NCBI GenBank assembly: GCA_030692685.1
Contig: JAUXZO010000015.1
Span: 1-64,000, forward strand
Source: Acidovorax sp.
Lineage (GTDB): Bacteria; Pseudomonadota; Gammaproteobacteria; Burkholderiales; Burkholderiaceae_C
Reading direction: 5' to 3'
DNA length: 64,000 nt
The position numbers and the translations under genes were made by a program. How positions within the stretch are numbered: position 1 is the stretch's first letter; each line of letters begins with the position of its first letter. Shown here in pieces: positions 1-8,291 of the stretch. The notes under the pieces are model-generated. The model worked only from the letters and a program-made list of their open reading frames with translations, did no database searches and was not told the DNA's origin.

Positions 1-149
1 GCCCCGCAGCGAAGCGAAGGGGTCGCAGACTGGGGGTCGCCTTTCTTTTGGGTACTTTTCTTTGGCGAAGCAAAGAACAAGTACCTCGCCTGCCGGGGCG
101 ACTCCCGGCCTCCGCCCTCTGCCAAGGCACGCGGCAACATCTGCGCCCA

Positions 150-314
150 GGCTTCGACAAGCTCAGCCCGAACGGATGGAGGTTGAGATGCGAAGAGGCT
201 TCGACAGGCTCAGCCCGAACGGGCACCGGGGGAGTTCGGCGCCCAGGCTTCGACAAGCTCAGCCCGAACGGTTTGTGGATGGCGCACTGGCTTCGACAGG
301 CTCAACCCGAACGG
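150..314 (+). repeat. Four-copy direct repeat array (26-bp unit)
   Basis: Copies at 150-175, 197-222, 246-271 and 289-314 share GGCTTCGACAAGCTCAGCCC followed by GAACGG; copies two and four read GACAGG instead of GACAAG. All point the same way, with starts 43 to 49 bp apart. A fifth, isolated copy lies at 9733-9758. The spacers are unequal (21, 23 and 17 bp) and no cas gene is present, so this is an interspersed repeat and not a CRISPR array. Confidence 0.85.
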
Positions 315-339
315 CAAATGGAAACTCGGGAACTATAAA

Positions 340-385
340 AACAATAGCTGCTAGCGCTTGCTAGATAAGCGCCAGCAGCCAAAAA
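340..385. repeat. Palindromic GCGCTT element, copy 1
   Basis: The core CTAGCGCTTG...ATAAGCGCCAG at about 351-375 is flanked by AATAGCTG and CAGCAGCC. It belongs to the dispersed element also found at about 9800, 13768, 15905, 26472, 38853, 40963, 43795, 51400, 57332 and 59325. Confidence 0.8.
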
Positions 386-410
386 CACTAAAAAATCCGC
401 CAAAAGACCA

Positions 411-1907
411 CTACCGCGACACCTGTGCAACAGCCACAGGTTGATCCCCCCATCCACCGCCGAGCGCCCGAATCAACCCCACCGTCGCCACGTACTGCGC
501 CGTCCGCACCTGCAGCTCCTGCCGCCGGTTGCGCAACTCGCTGCGGCGCGCGTCCAGCAGCTCCAGCTGGCTTACCAGCCCGTTGCGGTACCGAGCATCG
601 GACAACTGCGTCGCACGGCGCGCCGCCGTCACTGCACGCGACTGCGCCTCGGCCTGGCCGGACAGCAGACGCAGCGAAGTCAACTGGTCCTCCACATCAC
701 GAAAAGCGTTGAGCACCTGCCCCCGGTGCTCTGCCAGAGCGGCTTCGAGCCGGGCCTTGGCGCCCGCGATCTGCGCGTCGCGCTGGCCGCCATCAAAAAT
801 CGGCAGCGACAGCAGCGCACTCACACCCCAGGCGCGGGCCGACCACTTGAACAGATCCCCCAGCTCCGGCGATGCATGCCCCGCATTGCCTGTGAGCGTG
901 ACGGCCGGGAACCACGCCTTTTGCGCCACACCCACGCGGGCCTGCGCGGCCAGCACGGCAGTCTGGGCAGCAGATACATCGGGGCGACGGGCCAGCACGG
1001 TGCCGGGCACGCCCGGCGGTATCACGGGCAGCGCCGCATCGCTTGTAGCAACAGGCACCACAAAACCGCTGGCCACTTCACCCGCCAACACGGCCAGTGC
1101 GTGGGTCAGCAGAGCTTGCTGGCGCTGCAACGCCAAGCCTTCGGACTCCGTCGCAGCCACTTCGGTCTGCACCCGGGCCACATCCAGCTCGGCCACGTCG
1201 CCCGCCTGCATGCGGCGCTGCGTGAGGCGCAGCGTGCCTTCGTAGGCAGCCAGGCTTTCCTGCACCAGCACCTGCTCGGCCTGCACAGCGCGCAGCTGCA
1301 AATAGGTTTGCGCTACGTCAGCCTGCACCATCAGGCGAGTGCTTTGCAGCAGGGCCTCGCGCGCATCTGCGTCGAGCTTTGCGGCGTCGCTGGTCTGCGA
1401 GAGGCGGCCAAACAAGTCAAGCTCGTACGACGCATTCAAGCCTGCCGTGCCCAGCGTGGCTGGCGTGCTGCTGCCGGTGGTGTTGGCACCGCCCTGGCGC
1501 GACACGCCTGCCGAGGCGCCCACTTGTACCGAGCGAGCCGCGTCTGCAGAGCGCAGCAGCGAACGCGCTTCAGCCAAGCGTGCTGCAGCTTGCTGGATGC
1601 TGGTGTTGGCATTGCCAGCACGCGCTACCAAATCTGCCAGCCCCGGGTCTTGAAAGCCCAGCCACCACTCGCCGCGCGGCTGCGCCTCAGCGGGGGCAGC
1701 GACGGTCCACGGCGCCGAGGGCAACGCATCGCCGCCCGCGGTGAAACTGGTGGGCACAGGCACACCCGCATGCGGCGCGGGGGCCACGGGCTGGGTCATA
1801 CAGCCAGCCAGCACCAGGGCTGCGGCCAAGGGCGCCAGCAGGCTGCGCTTGCGCACTGCGGGGCTCATCACATCAGGGGAGTTCTTCGTCATCAGCAAAT
1901 CGGTCAT
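411..1907 (-). CDS. RND efflux outer-membrane factor lipoprotein (NodT/OprM family)
   Basis: This is the outer-membrane channel of a tripartite drug or solvent pump; it forms a TolC-like trimer that docks on the adaptor encoded at 5445-6698. It is about 498 residues, usual for the family. The signal sequence ends in a lipobox LVLAGC with the lipidated Cys at residue 36, followed by two outer-membrane efflux (OEP) repeats rich in Ala, Leu and Gln coiled-coil helices. The frame is open to 2177, but that part overlaps the pump gene. The start at 1907 is preceded by AGGAGACC at good spacing and gives a proper lipoprotein signal. It is the last gene of the operon, about 100 nt after the pump stop. 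Its substrate cannot be read from the sequence. Confidence 0.93.
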   Translation of the reverse strand: MTDLLMTKNSPDVMSPAVRKRSLLAPLAAALVLAGCMTQPVAPAPHAGVPVPTSFTAGGDALPSAPWTVAAPAEAQPRGEWWLGFQDPGLADLVARAGNANTSIQQAAARLAEARSLLRSADAARSVQVGASAGVSRQGGANTTGSSTPATLGTAGLNASYELDLFGRLSQTSDAAKLDADAREALLQSTRLMVQADVAQTYLQLRAVQAEQVLVQESLAAYEGTLRLTQRRMQAGDVAELDVARVQTEVAATESEGLALQRQQALLTHALAVLAGEVASGFVVPVATSDAALPVIPPGVPGTVLARRPDVSAAQTAVLAAQARVGVAQKAWFPAVTLTGNAGHASPELGDLFKWSARAWGVSALLSLPIFDGGQRDAQIAGAKARLEAALAEHRGQVLNAFRDVEDQLTSLRLLSGQAEAQSRAVTAARRATQLSDARYRNGLVSQLELLDARRSELRNRRQELQVRTAQYVATVGLIRALGGGWGDQPVAVAQVSR

Positions 1908-2004
1908 GGTTGGTCTCCTGCCCGGTGCGATGCACCCGCTGCATTCGGCAGCAGCGGAGCGCACGCATCCAGGGACGCAAAGGTAGTCGTCGTGGTCTTG
2001 AGCA

Positions 2005-5000
2005 TCATTCGTGCTCCTTACGGGGCGCGGCCAGCACGGGATGGGCGGTGCCACCAGTACCAGGTGTATGAGAGCTTTGCGAGATGGGCGCCACATGCGT
2101 GCCGTTCTCCACCAGCGGACGGTTGCCTGCCAGCTTGCGCAACAGCACATAGAACACGGGCGTGAGGAACAGGCCAAAAGCCGTCACACCAATCATCCCG
2201 GAGAACACGGCCACACCCATGGCGCTGCGCATTTCTGCACCCGCGCCCGTCGACAGAACCAGAGGCAACACACCCATCACGAAGGCCAGTGAGGTCATCA
2301 GGATCGGGCGCAGCCGCAAGCGGCTGGCTTCGATGGCAGCCTGCACGGGCGTGCGCCCGGCAAACTCCAGCTCGCGGGCAAACTCCACGATCAGGATGGC
2401 GTTCTTGGCCGAGAGCCCCACCAGCACAATGAGCCCGATCTGCGTGAACACGTTGTTGTCGCCGTTGCTCAGCCACACTCCGGTCATGGCCGCCAGGATG
2501 CCCATGGGCACGATCAGGATGATGGCAATGGGCAGCGTGAGGCTTTCGTACTGCGCGGCCAGCACCAGGAACACCAGCAGGATGGCAATCGGAAACACCA
2601 GCATGGCGGAGTTACCCGCCAGGATTTCCTGGTACGTCAGCTCGGTCCATTCGAACGTGATGCCCTGGGGCAGCGTTTCGGCAGCGATGCGCTCAATGGC
2701 TGCCTGGGCCTGGCCCGATGAGAAGCCGGGCGCGGGGCCGCCATTGATGTCCGCCGACAGGTAGCCGTTGTAGCGCATGGCACGCTCGGGGCCGAAGCTG
2801 GGCTCCATCTTCATCAGCGCCGACAGGGGCACCATCTCACCGGTGGTGGATCGCACCTTGAGCAGGCCCACGTCCTCGGCCCGCGCACGGTAAGCCGCAT
2901 CGGCCTGCACACGCACACTGTAGGTACGGCCAAACTGGTTGAAGTCGTTGGCGTAAAGGCTGCCCAGGTAAATCTGCAGGGTGTCGAAGATGTCCGTCAC
3001 CGGGACACCCAGCTGGCGCGCCTTGGTGCGGTCGATGTTGGCGTACAGCTGGGGCACGTTGACCTGCCAGCTGGTGAAAAGGCCCGCCAGCTCAGGCGTC
3101 TGATAGGCCTTGGCCATGAAGGCCTTCACGGCGCCGTCCATGGCCTCAAAGCCCAGCGATGCACGGTCTTCGATCTGCAGCTTGAAGCCGCCCGTAGTAC
3201 CCAGGCCCGCCACAGGGGGCGGCGGGAACATGGCGATGAACGCATCCTGAATGCCACCAAACGCCTGGTTCAGCTGCCCGGCCACAGCGCCGCCGCTCTG
3301 GTCGGCGCGGGTGCGCTCGGCAAAGGGCTTGAGCGTGGCAAATACGATGCCAGAGTTGGAGCTGTTGGTGAAGCCGTTGATCGACAGGCCAGGGAAGGCA
3401 ATGGCGTCTTCCACATTGGGGTTTTCTTTCATGATGTCGCCCATGCGGCGGATCACGTTCTCGGTGCGGTCCAGCGTGGAGCCATCGGGCAGCTGGGCAA
3501 AGCCGATCAGGTACTGTTTGTCCTGCGCGGGCACAAAACCGCCGGGCACGATCTTGAACAGGCCCACGGTGGCACCCACCAGCGCGAGGTAGATCACGAG
3601 CATGAGTGCCTTGCGGCCGATGACGCGCTTGACGCCGCCGCTGTAGGCTTCAGAACCGCGATGAAACAGGCGGTTGAAACCCCGGAACAGGCCGCCAAAG
3701 ACCTTGTCCATACCGCGTGTGAGCGCGTCCTTGGGTTCGTTGTGGCCCTTGAGCAGCAGCGCACTGAGTGCCGGCGACAGCGTCAGCGAGTTGATCGCCG
3801 AGATCACCGTCGAGATCGCAATCGTCACCGCGAACTGCTTGTAGAACTGCCCAGTGAGCCCGCTGATAAAGGCCAGCGGCACAAACACCGCCACCAGCAC
3901 CAGCGCGATCGCGATGATGGGGCCCGAGACTTCCCGCATGGCGCGGTAAGTCGCCTCGCGCGGGGTCAGGCCCGCCTCGATGTTGCGCTCCACGTTCTCT
4001 ACCACCACGATGGCGTCATCCACCACGATGCCGATGGCCAGCACCAGGCCGAACAAGCTGAGCGCATTGATGGAGAAGCCCAGCAGGTGCAACACGGCGA
4101 ACGTGCCCACCACCGACACCGGCACGGCCAGCAGCGGGATGATGGACGCGCGCCATGTCTGCAGGAACAAAATCACCACCAGCACCACGAGCACGATGGC
4201 TTCGAGTAGCGTGTGGATCACCGACTTGATCGACGCACGCACGAACTGCGTGGGGTCGTACGCAATGCGGTACTCCACGCCTTCGGGCATGTTCTTCTGG
4301 ATCTCATCCATCGTCTTGCGCACATTCGCCGAGATGTCGAGCGCGTTGGAGCCCGGCGCCTGGAACACACCCATGCCCACTGCGGGGTCGTTGTTGAGCA
4401 GCGAGCGCAGCGAGTAATCCGCCGCACCCAGCTCCAGGCGGGCGATGTCGCGCAGGCGGGTCACGGCACCATCGGCACCGGTCTTGACGATGATGTCGCC
4501 GAACTCTTCTTCGGTCTGCAGGCGGCCTTGCGCATTGATGGACAGTTGCAGGTCCACGCCGGGCAAACCGGGCGATGCACCCACCACACCCGCCGCAGCC
4601 TGCACGTTCTGGCCGCGGATGGAAGCGACCACGTCACTGGCGGAGAGGCCGCGCTGCGCGACCTTCTGCGGGTCAAGCCACACACGCATCGAATAGTCGC
4701 CGCCGCCAAAAATCTGCACCTGGCCCACGCCACCAATGCGGGCAAGGCGGTCCTTCACATTGAGCACCGCGTAGTTGCGCAGGTAGTCGATGTCGTAGCG
4801 GTTGTTGGGCGAGACCAGGTGGACCACCATGGTCAGGTCCGGCGCGCTCTTGACGGTGGTGACGCCCAGGCGGCGCACTTCCTCGGGCAGGCGTGGCTCG
4901 GCCTGCGAGACACGGTTTTGCACCAGCTGCTGGGCCTTGTCGGGGTCGGTGCCCAGCGCAAAGGTCACGGTCAGCGTCATCACGCCGTCGGTGGTGGCCT

Positions 5001-5247
5001 GGCTGCCCATGTAGAGCATGCCCTCTACACCGTTGATGGATTCCTCCAGCGGCGTGGCCACGGTCTCGGCGATGACCTTGGGGTTGGCGCCCGGGTACTG
5101 CGCGCGCACCACCACGGAGGGCGGCGCGACTTCAGGGTATTCGGAGATGGGCAGGCCGCGCAATGCGATCAGCCCCCCCAGGAAGATGAGCACCGACAGC
5201 ACCCCGGCAAAGATGGGGCGGTCGATGAAAAATCGGGAGAGGTTCAT
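2005..5247 (-). CDS. RND efflux pump inner-membrane transporter (HAE1/AcrB family)
   Basis: Proton-driven inner-membrane pump of 1080 residues, close to AcrB and MexB plus a longer soluble tail. The N-terminus MNLSRFFIDRPIFAGVLS is typical of the family. Transmembrane helix 4 carries the proton-relay Asp pair in GIVVDDAIVVVENVER at about residue 407, and helix 10 carries the matching Lys in GLSAKNAILIVEFA. The start at 5247 fits the family N-terminus exactly. The last 30 or so residues (GNRPLVENGTHVAPISQSS and onward) are hydrophilic and variable. The gene lies between the adaptor and the outer-membrane factor, so all three are expected on one transcript. Hydrophobic or amphiphilic compounds are the inferred substrates. 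Confidence 0.96.
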   Translation of the reverse strand: MNLSRFFIDRPIFAGVLSVLIFLGGLIALRGLPISEYPEVAPPSVVVRAQYPGANPKVIAETVATPLEESINGVEGMLYMGSQATTDGVMTLTVTFALGTDPDKAQQLVQNRVSQAEPRLPEEVRRLGVTTVKSAPDLTMVVHLVSPNNRYDIDYLRNYAVLNVKDRLARIGGVGQVQIFGGGDYSMRVWLDPQKVAQRGLSASDVVASIRGQNVQAAAGVVGASPGLPGVDLQLSINAQGRLQTEEEFGDIIVKTGADGAVTRLRDIARLELGAADYSLRSLLNNDPAVGMGVFQAPGSNALDISANVRKTMDEIQKNMPEGVEYRIAYDPTQFVRASIKSVIHTLLEAIVLVVLVVILFLQTWRASIIPLLAVPVSVVGTFAVLHLLGFSINALSLFGLVLAIGIVVDDAIVVVENVERNIEAGLTPREATYRAMREVSGPIIAIALVLVAVFVPLAFISGLTGQFYKQFAVTIAISTVISAINSLTLSPALSALLLKGHNEPKDALTRGMDKVFGGLFRGFNRLFHRGSEAYSGGVKRVIGRKALMLVIYLALVGATVGLFKIVPGGFVPAQDKQYLIGFAQLPDGSTLDRTENVIRRMGDIMKENPNVEDAIAFPGLSINGFTNSSNSGIVFATLKPFAERTRADQSGGAVAGQLNQAFGGIQDAFIAMFPPPPVAGLGTTGGFKLQIEDRASLGFEAMDGAVKAFMAKAYQTPELAGLFTSWQVNVPQLYANIDRTKARQLGVPVTDIFDTLQIYLGSLYANDFNQFGRTYSVRVQADAAYRARAEDVGLLKVRSTTGEMVPLSALMKMEPSFGPERAMRYNGYLSADINGGPAPGFSSGQAQAAIERIAAETLPQGITFEWTELTYQEILAGNSAMLVFPIAILLVFLVLAAQYESLTLPIAIILIVPMGILAAMTGVWLSNGDNNVFTQIGLIVLVGLSAKNAILIVEFARELEFAGRTPVQAAIEASRLRLRPILMTSLAFVMGVLPLVLSTGAGAEMRSAMGVAVFSGMIGVTAFGLFLTPVFYVLLRKLAGNRPLVENGTHVAPISQSSHTPGTGGTAHPVLAAPRKEHE

Positions 5248-5444
5248 GGATGCAAAAGGTTAGAGGTGGGTCACCCGCTGAGTCGCTGCGCGCCTTCCCC
5301 TCTCCTTAGGGAGGGGGACACCCCCAGCGCACGGGCTGGATACGCAGCCTTCGCGGCGGGGCGGCACTTGCGGGGGATGCTGGCTAAGTCAGGCCCGTGG
5401 CACAGGCTAAGGTGATGCGCAGCGATGGGGAACTGAAAAGGTCT
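5248..5444. repeat. Spacer with degenerate copy of a dispersed intergenic repeat
   Basis: Between the adaptor and pump genes, 5271-5350 (CCGCTGAGTCGCTGCGCGCC...GGAGGGGGACACCCCC) resembles the element at 9208-9300, 42970-43085 and 44551-44645. It sits inside the presumed efflux transcript and is predicted to be transcribed. No coding potential is seen. Confidence 0.5.
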
Positions 5445-6698
5445 TCAGGCGGCGGGCGACTTGGCTGCGTTCTTGGCTTCCTTGGGGTCGCTGGCCAATT
5501 CAGCCTTGGCGGTCATGGGCACCGGCTGCGGTGCCACCACGGCGCCGGGGCGCACGCGCTGCAGGCCATTGACGACGATGTTCTCGCCTGCTTTCAGGCC
5601 CGAGGTCACCACACGCAGGCCGTCAATCGGCGCGCCCAGCGTGATCTCGCGGTACTCGGCCTTGTTGCCTTCGCCCACCACCATCACGAACTTCTTGTTC
5701 TGGTCGGTGCCCACGGCGCGCTCGTTGATGAGCAGGGCCTGCGTGTTGCGAGCCTGGCCCATGCGAATGCGGGCGAACTGGCCGGGCATCAGGGCACCGT
5801 CGTCGTTGTCGAACACGGCGCGCACGCGCACGGTGCCGCTCCGGGCGTCCACCTGGTTGTCGATGAGCTGCAGGCGGCCTGCATGCGGGGTGCTGCCCGC
5901 CGTGCCGGTGCCCATCTGCACAGGAATGCGCTCGATGAGCTGGCGCGCGCTGTTGCCACGCTGGCCGCTTTGCAGGTCGGCCAGCGCCTTGACCACAATC
6001 TGCTCGTCGGTATCAAAGCTCGCGTAGATGGGGCTCACGGACACCAGTGTGGTCAGCACAGGCGCACCGGGGCCCGCAGCCACCAGGTTGCCCACGGTGA
6101 CTTCAATGCGGCCCACGCGGCCAGACACAGGGGCCCGCACCTGGGTGTAGCCAAGGTTCAGGCGCGCGGTTTGCAGCGCGGCCTGTGCGGCACGCAGGTT
6201 GGCATCGGCCTCGCGCTGGGCATTCAAGCGCTCGTCATGCTCGCGCTGGGCAATGGCACGCTCTTCGAGCAGGCGCGTGGCGCGCTCCATTTCGCTGCGG
6301 GTGTACGACACGCGGGCCTGCGCGGCCACCACCTGGGCTTCGGCGCGGTCTACCTCGGCGGCGTAGGGGGCCGGGTCCACCGTCACCAGCAGGTCGCCCT
6401 GCTTGACCAGAGAGCCTTCGCGGAAATGCACGGCCTGCACCGCGCCTGATGCGCGGGGTCGCACATCCACCCGCTGCACCGCTTCGAGACGGCCCGAGAA
6501 CTCGTCCCACAGCGCAATGTCTTTTTGCACCACGGCTGCCACCGACACAGGCATGGCCGCCGGCACTGCAGGGCCCCCATCGGCTTGCGCAACGGGCGCC
6601 TGGAACACAAGGATGGCGGCAGCAACGGCAGCCGTCACAGCGGTGGCGATGGTGGCCAGGCCCAGAGGGCGGTTTTTGGAGAATAGATGGGAGTTCAT
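5445..6698 (-). CDS. RND efflux periplasmic adaptor (AcrA/MexA family)
   Basis: Membrane-fusion protein bridging the pump and the outer-membrane channel; about 417 residues. An N-terminal hydrophobic segment (about 12-38) ends in AQA, like a cleavable signal or anchor. No lipobox Cys is present, unlike AcrA. Then come the lipoyl-type segment VDVRPRASGAVQAVHF, a helical hairpin rich in Ala, Glu and Arg, the second lipoyl half (YTQVRAPVSGRVGR), a beta-barrel and a membrane-proximal domain. The C-terminus is Lys- and Ala-rich. The frame is open to 6860. ATG codons at 6704 and 6698 both give the signal sequence and neither has a strong Shine-Dalgarno site; 6698 is chosen. First gene of the operon, preceded by an unusually long upstream region. 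Confidence 0.93.
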   Translation of the reverse strand: MNSHLFSKNRPLGLATIATAVTAAVAAAILVFQAPVAQADGGPAVPAAMPVSVAAVVQKDIALWDEFSGRLEAVQRVDVRPRASGAVQAVHFREGSLVKQGDLLVTVDPAPYAAEVDRAEAQVVAAQARVSYTRSEMERATRLLEERAIAQREHDERLNAQREADANLRAAQAALQTARLNLGYTQVRAPVSGRVGRIEVTVGNLVAAGPGAPVLTTLVSVSPIYASFDTDEQIVVKALADLQSGQRGNSARQLIERIPVQMGTGTAGSTPHAGRLQLIDNQVDARSGTVRVRAVFDNDDGALMPGQFARIRMGQARNTQALLINERAVGTDQNKKFVMVVGEGNKAEYREITLGAPIDGLRVVTSGLKAGENIVVNGLQRVRPGAVVAPQPVPMTAKAELASDPKEAKNAAKSPAA

Positions 6699-6880
6699 GG
6701 TCATTTCAATCGTGAAGGCCGCCTTTGTGAGGCAAGCCGGTGAAGGTGATCGGCCGCGCCGCGGTGCGCGAGCGTTGTGCCGACTTGGGTCAGTGCAGAG
6801 GAGGGATTGGCAGTCTGGGCAATGACACGGTGACAAAGTCAAGACCCGGCCGCACCCCACCGGGAAAAACGTGCGCTAAC

Positions 6881-6913
6881 GTCACAAGACGCAGCAACAC
6901 TGCGGGTTGTGAC
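6881..6913. promoter_or_regulatory. 33-bp interrupted dyad upstream of the efflux operon
   Basis: The arms GTCACAA (6881-6887) and TTGTGAC (6907-6913) pair perfectly. Nested inside, GCAG (6891-6894) pairs with CTGC (6900-6903) around a 5-nt centre. It could be a repressor operator (two half sites) or an RNA stem in the leader. It lies about 180 nt before the adaptor start. No regulator gene is adjacent. Confidence 0.5.
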
Positions 6914-6972
6914 AGCCACGGCTGCCAGCGGGCGGACCGCCCAACGGGTTGTTCATGGTGTGATTTCCTCCG

Positions 6973-6996
6973 TATCTATCTATTTATCTATCTATC
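6973..6996. repeat. TCTA tetranucleotide run
   Basis: Six near-identical four-base units (TATC x3, with one TATT, then TATC x2) in the upstream region of the efflux operon. The AT-rich run contrasts with the GC-rich surroundings. Such tracts can change length by slippage. Confidence 0.7.
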
Positions 6997-7142
6997 GTTG
7001 ACATCAATGGCCCTGCCTGCCGTCGGCACCCTCGCGGGCACGGCTCGCAGAAATGCGTGGACAAAGCCTCTCCCTCCGGCACGGTGGGGCCGGAAAAATC
7101 AGCGTTGAAACCAGGTGGTAGGCGGGAAGGCCGGAGGGTCAA

Positions 7143-7162
7143 ACCTCAACCAACGTTGAGGT
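7143..7162 (-). promoter_or_regulatory. SoxR/MerR-family operator dyad and candidate promoter
   Basis: A perfect inverted repeat ACCTCAA, six-base centre CCAACG, TTGAGGT. The inner CCTCAA-N6-TTGAGG matches the 18-bp SoxR box layout. On the minus strand the -35 element TTGACC (7165-7160) overlaps the dyad. The long 19-bp spacing typical of MerR-family promoters would place the -10 at 7140-7135 (GACCCT, a poor match). The site points toward the efflux operon and away from the hydrolase gene. In Pseudomonas and other non-enteric bacteria SoxR directly controls efflux genes, so redox-active drug control is a reasonable inference. No soxR or merR gene lies in this window. Confidence 0.6.
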
Positions 7163-7191
7163 CAATGACTTTCTATGGCCCCCGGCTTTTC

Positions 7192-8115
7192 TCAGGAAGG
7201 CACCGGACTTCGGGTGGCTTCAAAAAAGGTTCGAAACTGCTCTTGCGCGCCTGCAGCGCAGGGGCACTCTGGTTGCCCGCCTGTCTGCAGCAAGGCATCG
7301 GGCCACTGAGTCGTTTTGGAGAACACATGACGTGTCACCTGCAGGCCAGCAGCCTCTAGCCGGGCCGCATAGGCCAGGGCTTCGTCGTGCATGGGATCGG
7401 TGTCGCCCACCAGAATCAAGGTGGGCGGCAATCCTGCCAGGCGCAGCGCCGCGCCGGGCACGGCATACGGGTGTTCAGCATCCCGCGGGCAGCGCAGAAA
7501 ATTGCGCCAGCCTTCGGCCCATTTGCAGCCCGTGGCATTGCCTGTGGCTTCGCGCAGCGACGCGGTGCCTGCACACGGGTCCAGCATGGGTGACAGCAAG
7601 ATCTGCCCGGCCAGCGGTGGATGCGACTGGTCACGCGCCATCAGGCCCACAGCGGCAGCCAGGTTGCCACCCGCTTCTTCGCCCGCCAGATAGACCAGGG
7701 CGCCCTGCCCGCCCAGCTTGGTGCGGTGGCGGTGCACCCACTTGAGCACGTCATAACCGGTATCGACTGGCTGCGGGAAAGGGGTCAGCGGATAAGCCAC
7801 CGAGACCACCACGGCACCCACGCTCTCCAACAACGAGGCAACGGTGCAGCCGTTGTCAAGGTCACCCGTGGTGAAAGCGCCGCCATGAAAGTGAACCACC
7901 ACCGGCGAAGTCTGCCCCGTCTTCTTGCGGCCATACATGCGCACCGCTACGTCTTGCCCCGTGCCCACCTCAATGGTGGAATCGGTGCACACTGATGCTG
8001 GCGCATTCCCCGCCTGGGGCGCACGGCGCGGCTTGGCAGGAGTGGTAGCGTGCTGCTGTGCGGGCGACGGTGACGAAGAAGACGAAGAAGACGAAGAGGG
8101 CTGGTCGGGCTGCAT
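7192..8115 (-). CDS. Alpha/beta hydrolase-fold protein, predicted catalytically inactive (HSL-like)
   Basis: About 307 residues, resembling the hormone-sensitive-lipase esterase family. An N-terminal low-complexity Ser tract (residues 7-15) precedes the fold. The oxyanion motif HFHGGAF is at residues 75-81. At the nucleophile elbow, where the family has GDSAG, this protein reads GEEAGG (residues 145-150), so the catalytic Ser is Glu147. The acid motif GDTDPMHDE (Asp240) is kept, but the usual HGF histidine position reads TQWPD. Two of the three catalytic residues are therefore missing, which predicts a non-hydrolytic protein or a changed chemistry. The start at 8115 is weakly supported; the frame is open to 8190. 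It is divergent from the LysR regulator at 8292, which may control it. Confidence 0.8.
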   Translation of the reverse strand: MQPDQPSSSSSSSSSPSPAQQHATTPAKPRRAPQAGNAPASVCTDSTIEVGTGQDVAVRMYGRKKTGQTSPVVVHFHGGAFTTGDLDNGCTVASLLESVGAVVVSVAYPLTPFPQPVDTGYDVLKWVHRHRTKLGGQGALVYLAGEEAGGNLAAAVGLMARDQSHPPLAGQILLSPMLDPCAGTASLREATGNATGCKWAEGWRNFLRCPRDAEHPYAVPGAALRLAGLPPTLILVGDTDPMHDEALAYAARLEAAGLQVTRHVFSKTTQWPDALLQTGGQPECPCAAGAQEQFRTFFEATRSPVPS

Positions 8116-8291
8116 GGCATGTACCCATTGAATTGACGATGGATGAAATGTAGTGGCTTGTGGCTTAGGGATAAACCGGCTAAACACCACTGCACTGTTT
8201 CCAAAAGCTCAACAATCGCAGAGCAATCGCCGTGTGAGAATTCCGCAGCACCCACTGGTGGGTGCTGACATTCCAGATTCAAGGAGAAGCC

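Larger units (their letters stand above)
1..410. repeat. Repeat-filled intergenic region
   Basis: I see no credible gene here; short open frames exist only because the repeats are GC-rich. Positions 53-87 form a near-perfect hairpin (GGTACTTTTCTTTG, loop GCGAAG, then the complementary arm CAAAGAACAAGTACC), a sequence type I recognise from many Comamonadaceae intergenic regions. Four direct repeats follow at 150-314, and one copy of the palindromic 'GCGCTT' element lies at 340-385, just downstream of the outer-membrane factor gene. Confidence 0.75.
6705..7191. other. Upstream region of the efflux operon, no gene seen
   Basis: About 490 nt separate the adaptor gene from the hydrolase gene stop at 7192. 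I see no credible gene on either strand. The region holds a 33-bp interrupted dyad (6881-6913), a TCTA tetranucleotide run (6973-6996) and a SoxR/MerR-type dyad with a TTGACC -35 element (7143-7165). If the last marks the promoter, the operon has a leader of more than 400 nt. Confidence 0.6.

Noticed and set aside
150-314. Four regularly spaced 26-bp repeats as a CRISPR array
   Set aside because: Spacers are 17-23 bp and unequal, the repeat also occurs singly at 9733, and no cas gene is near.
411-5415. Long plus-strand open frames opposite the efflux genes (for example 441-2165, 3661-4209 and 4213-5415)
   Set aside because: They mirror the strong coding frames of the outer-membrane factor and pump, are rich in His, Arg and Gln, and show no family features.
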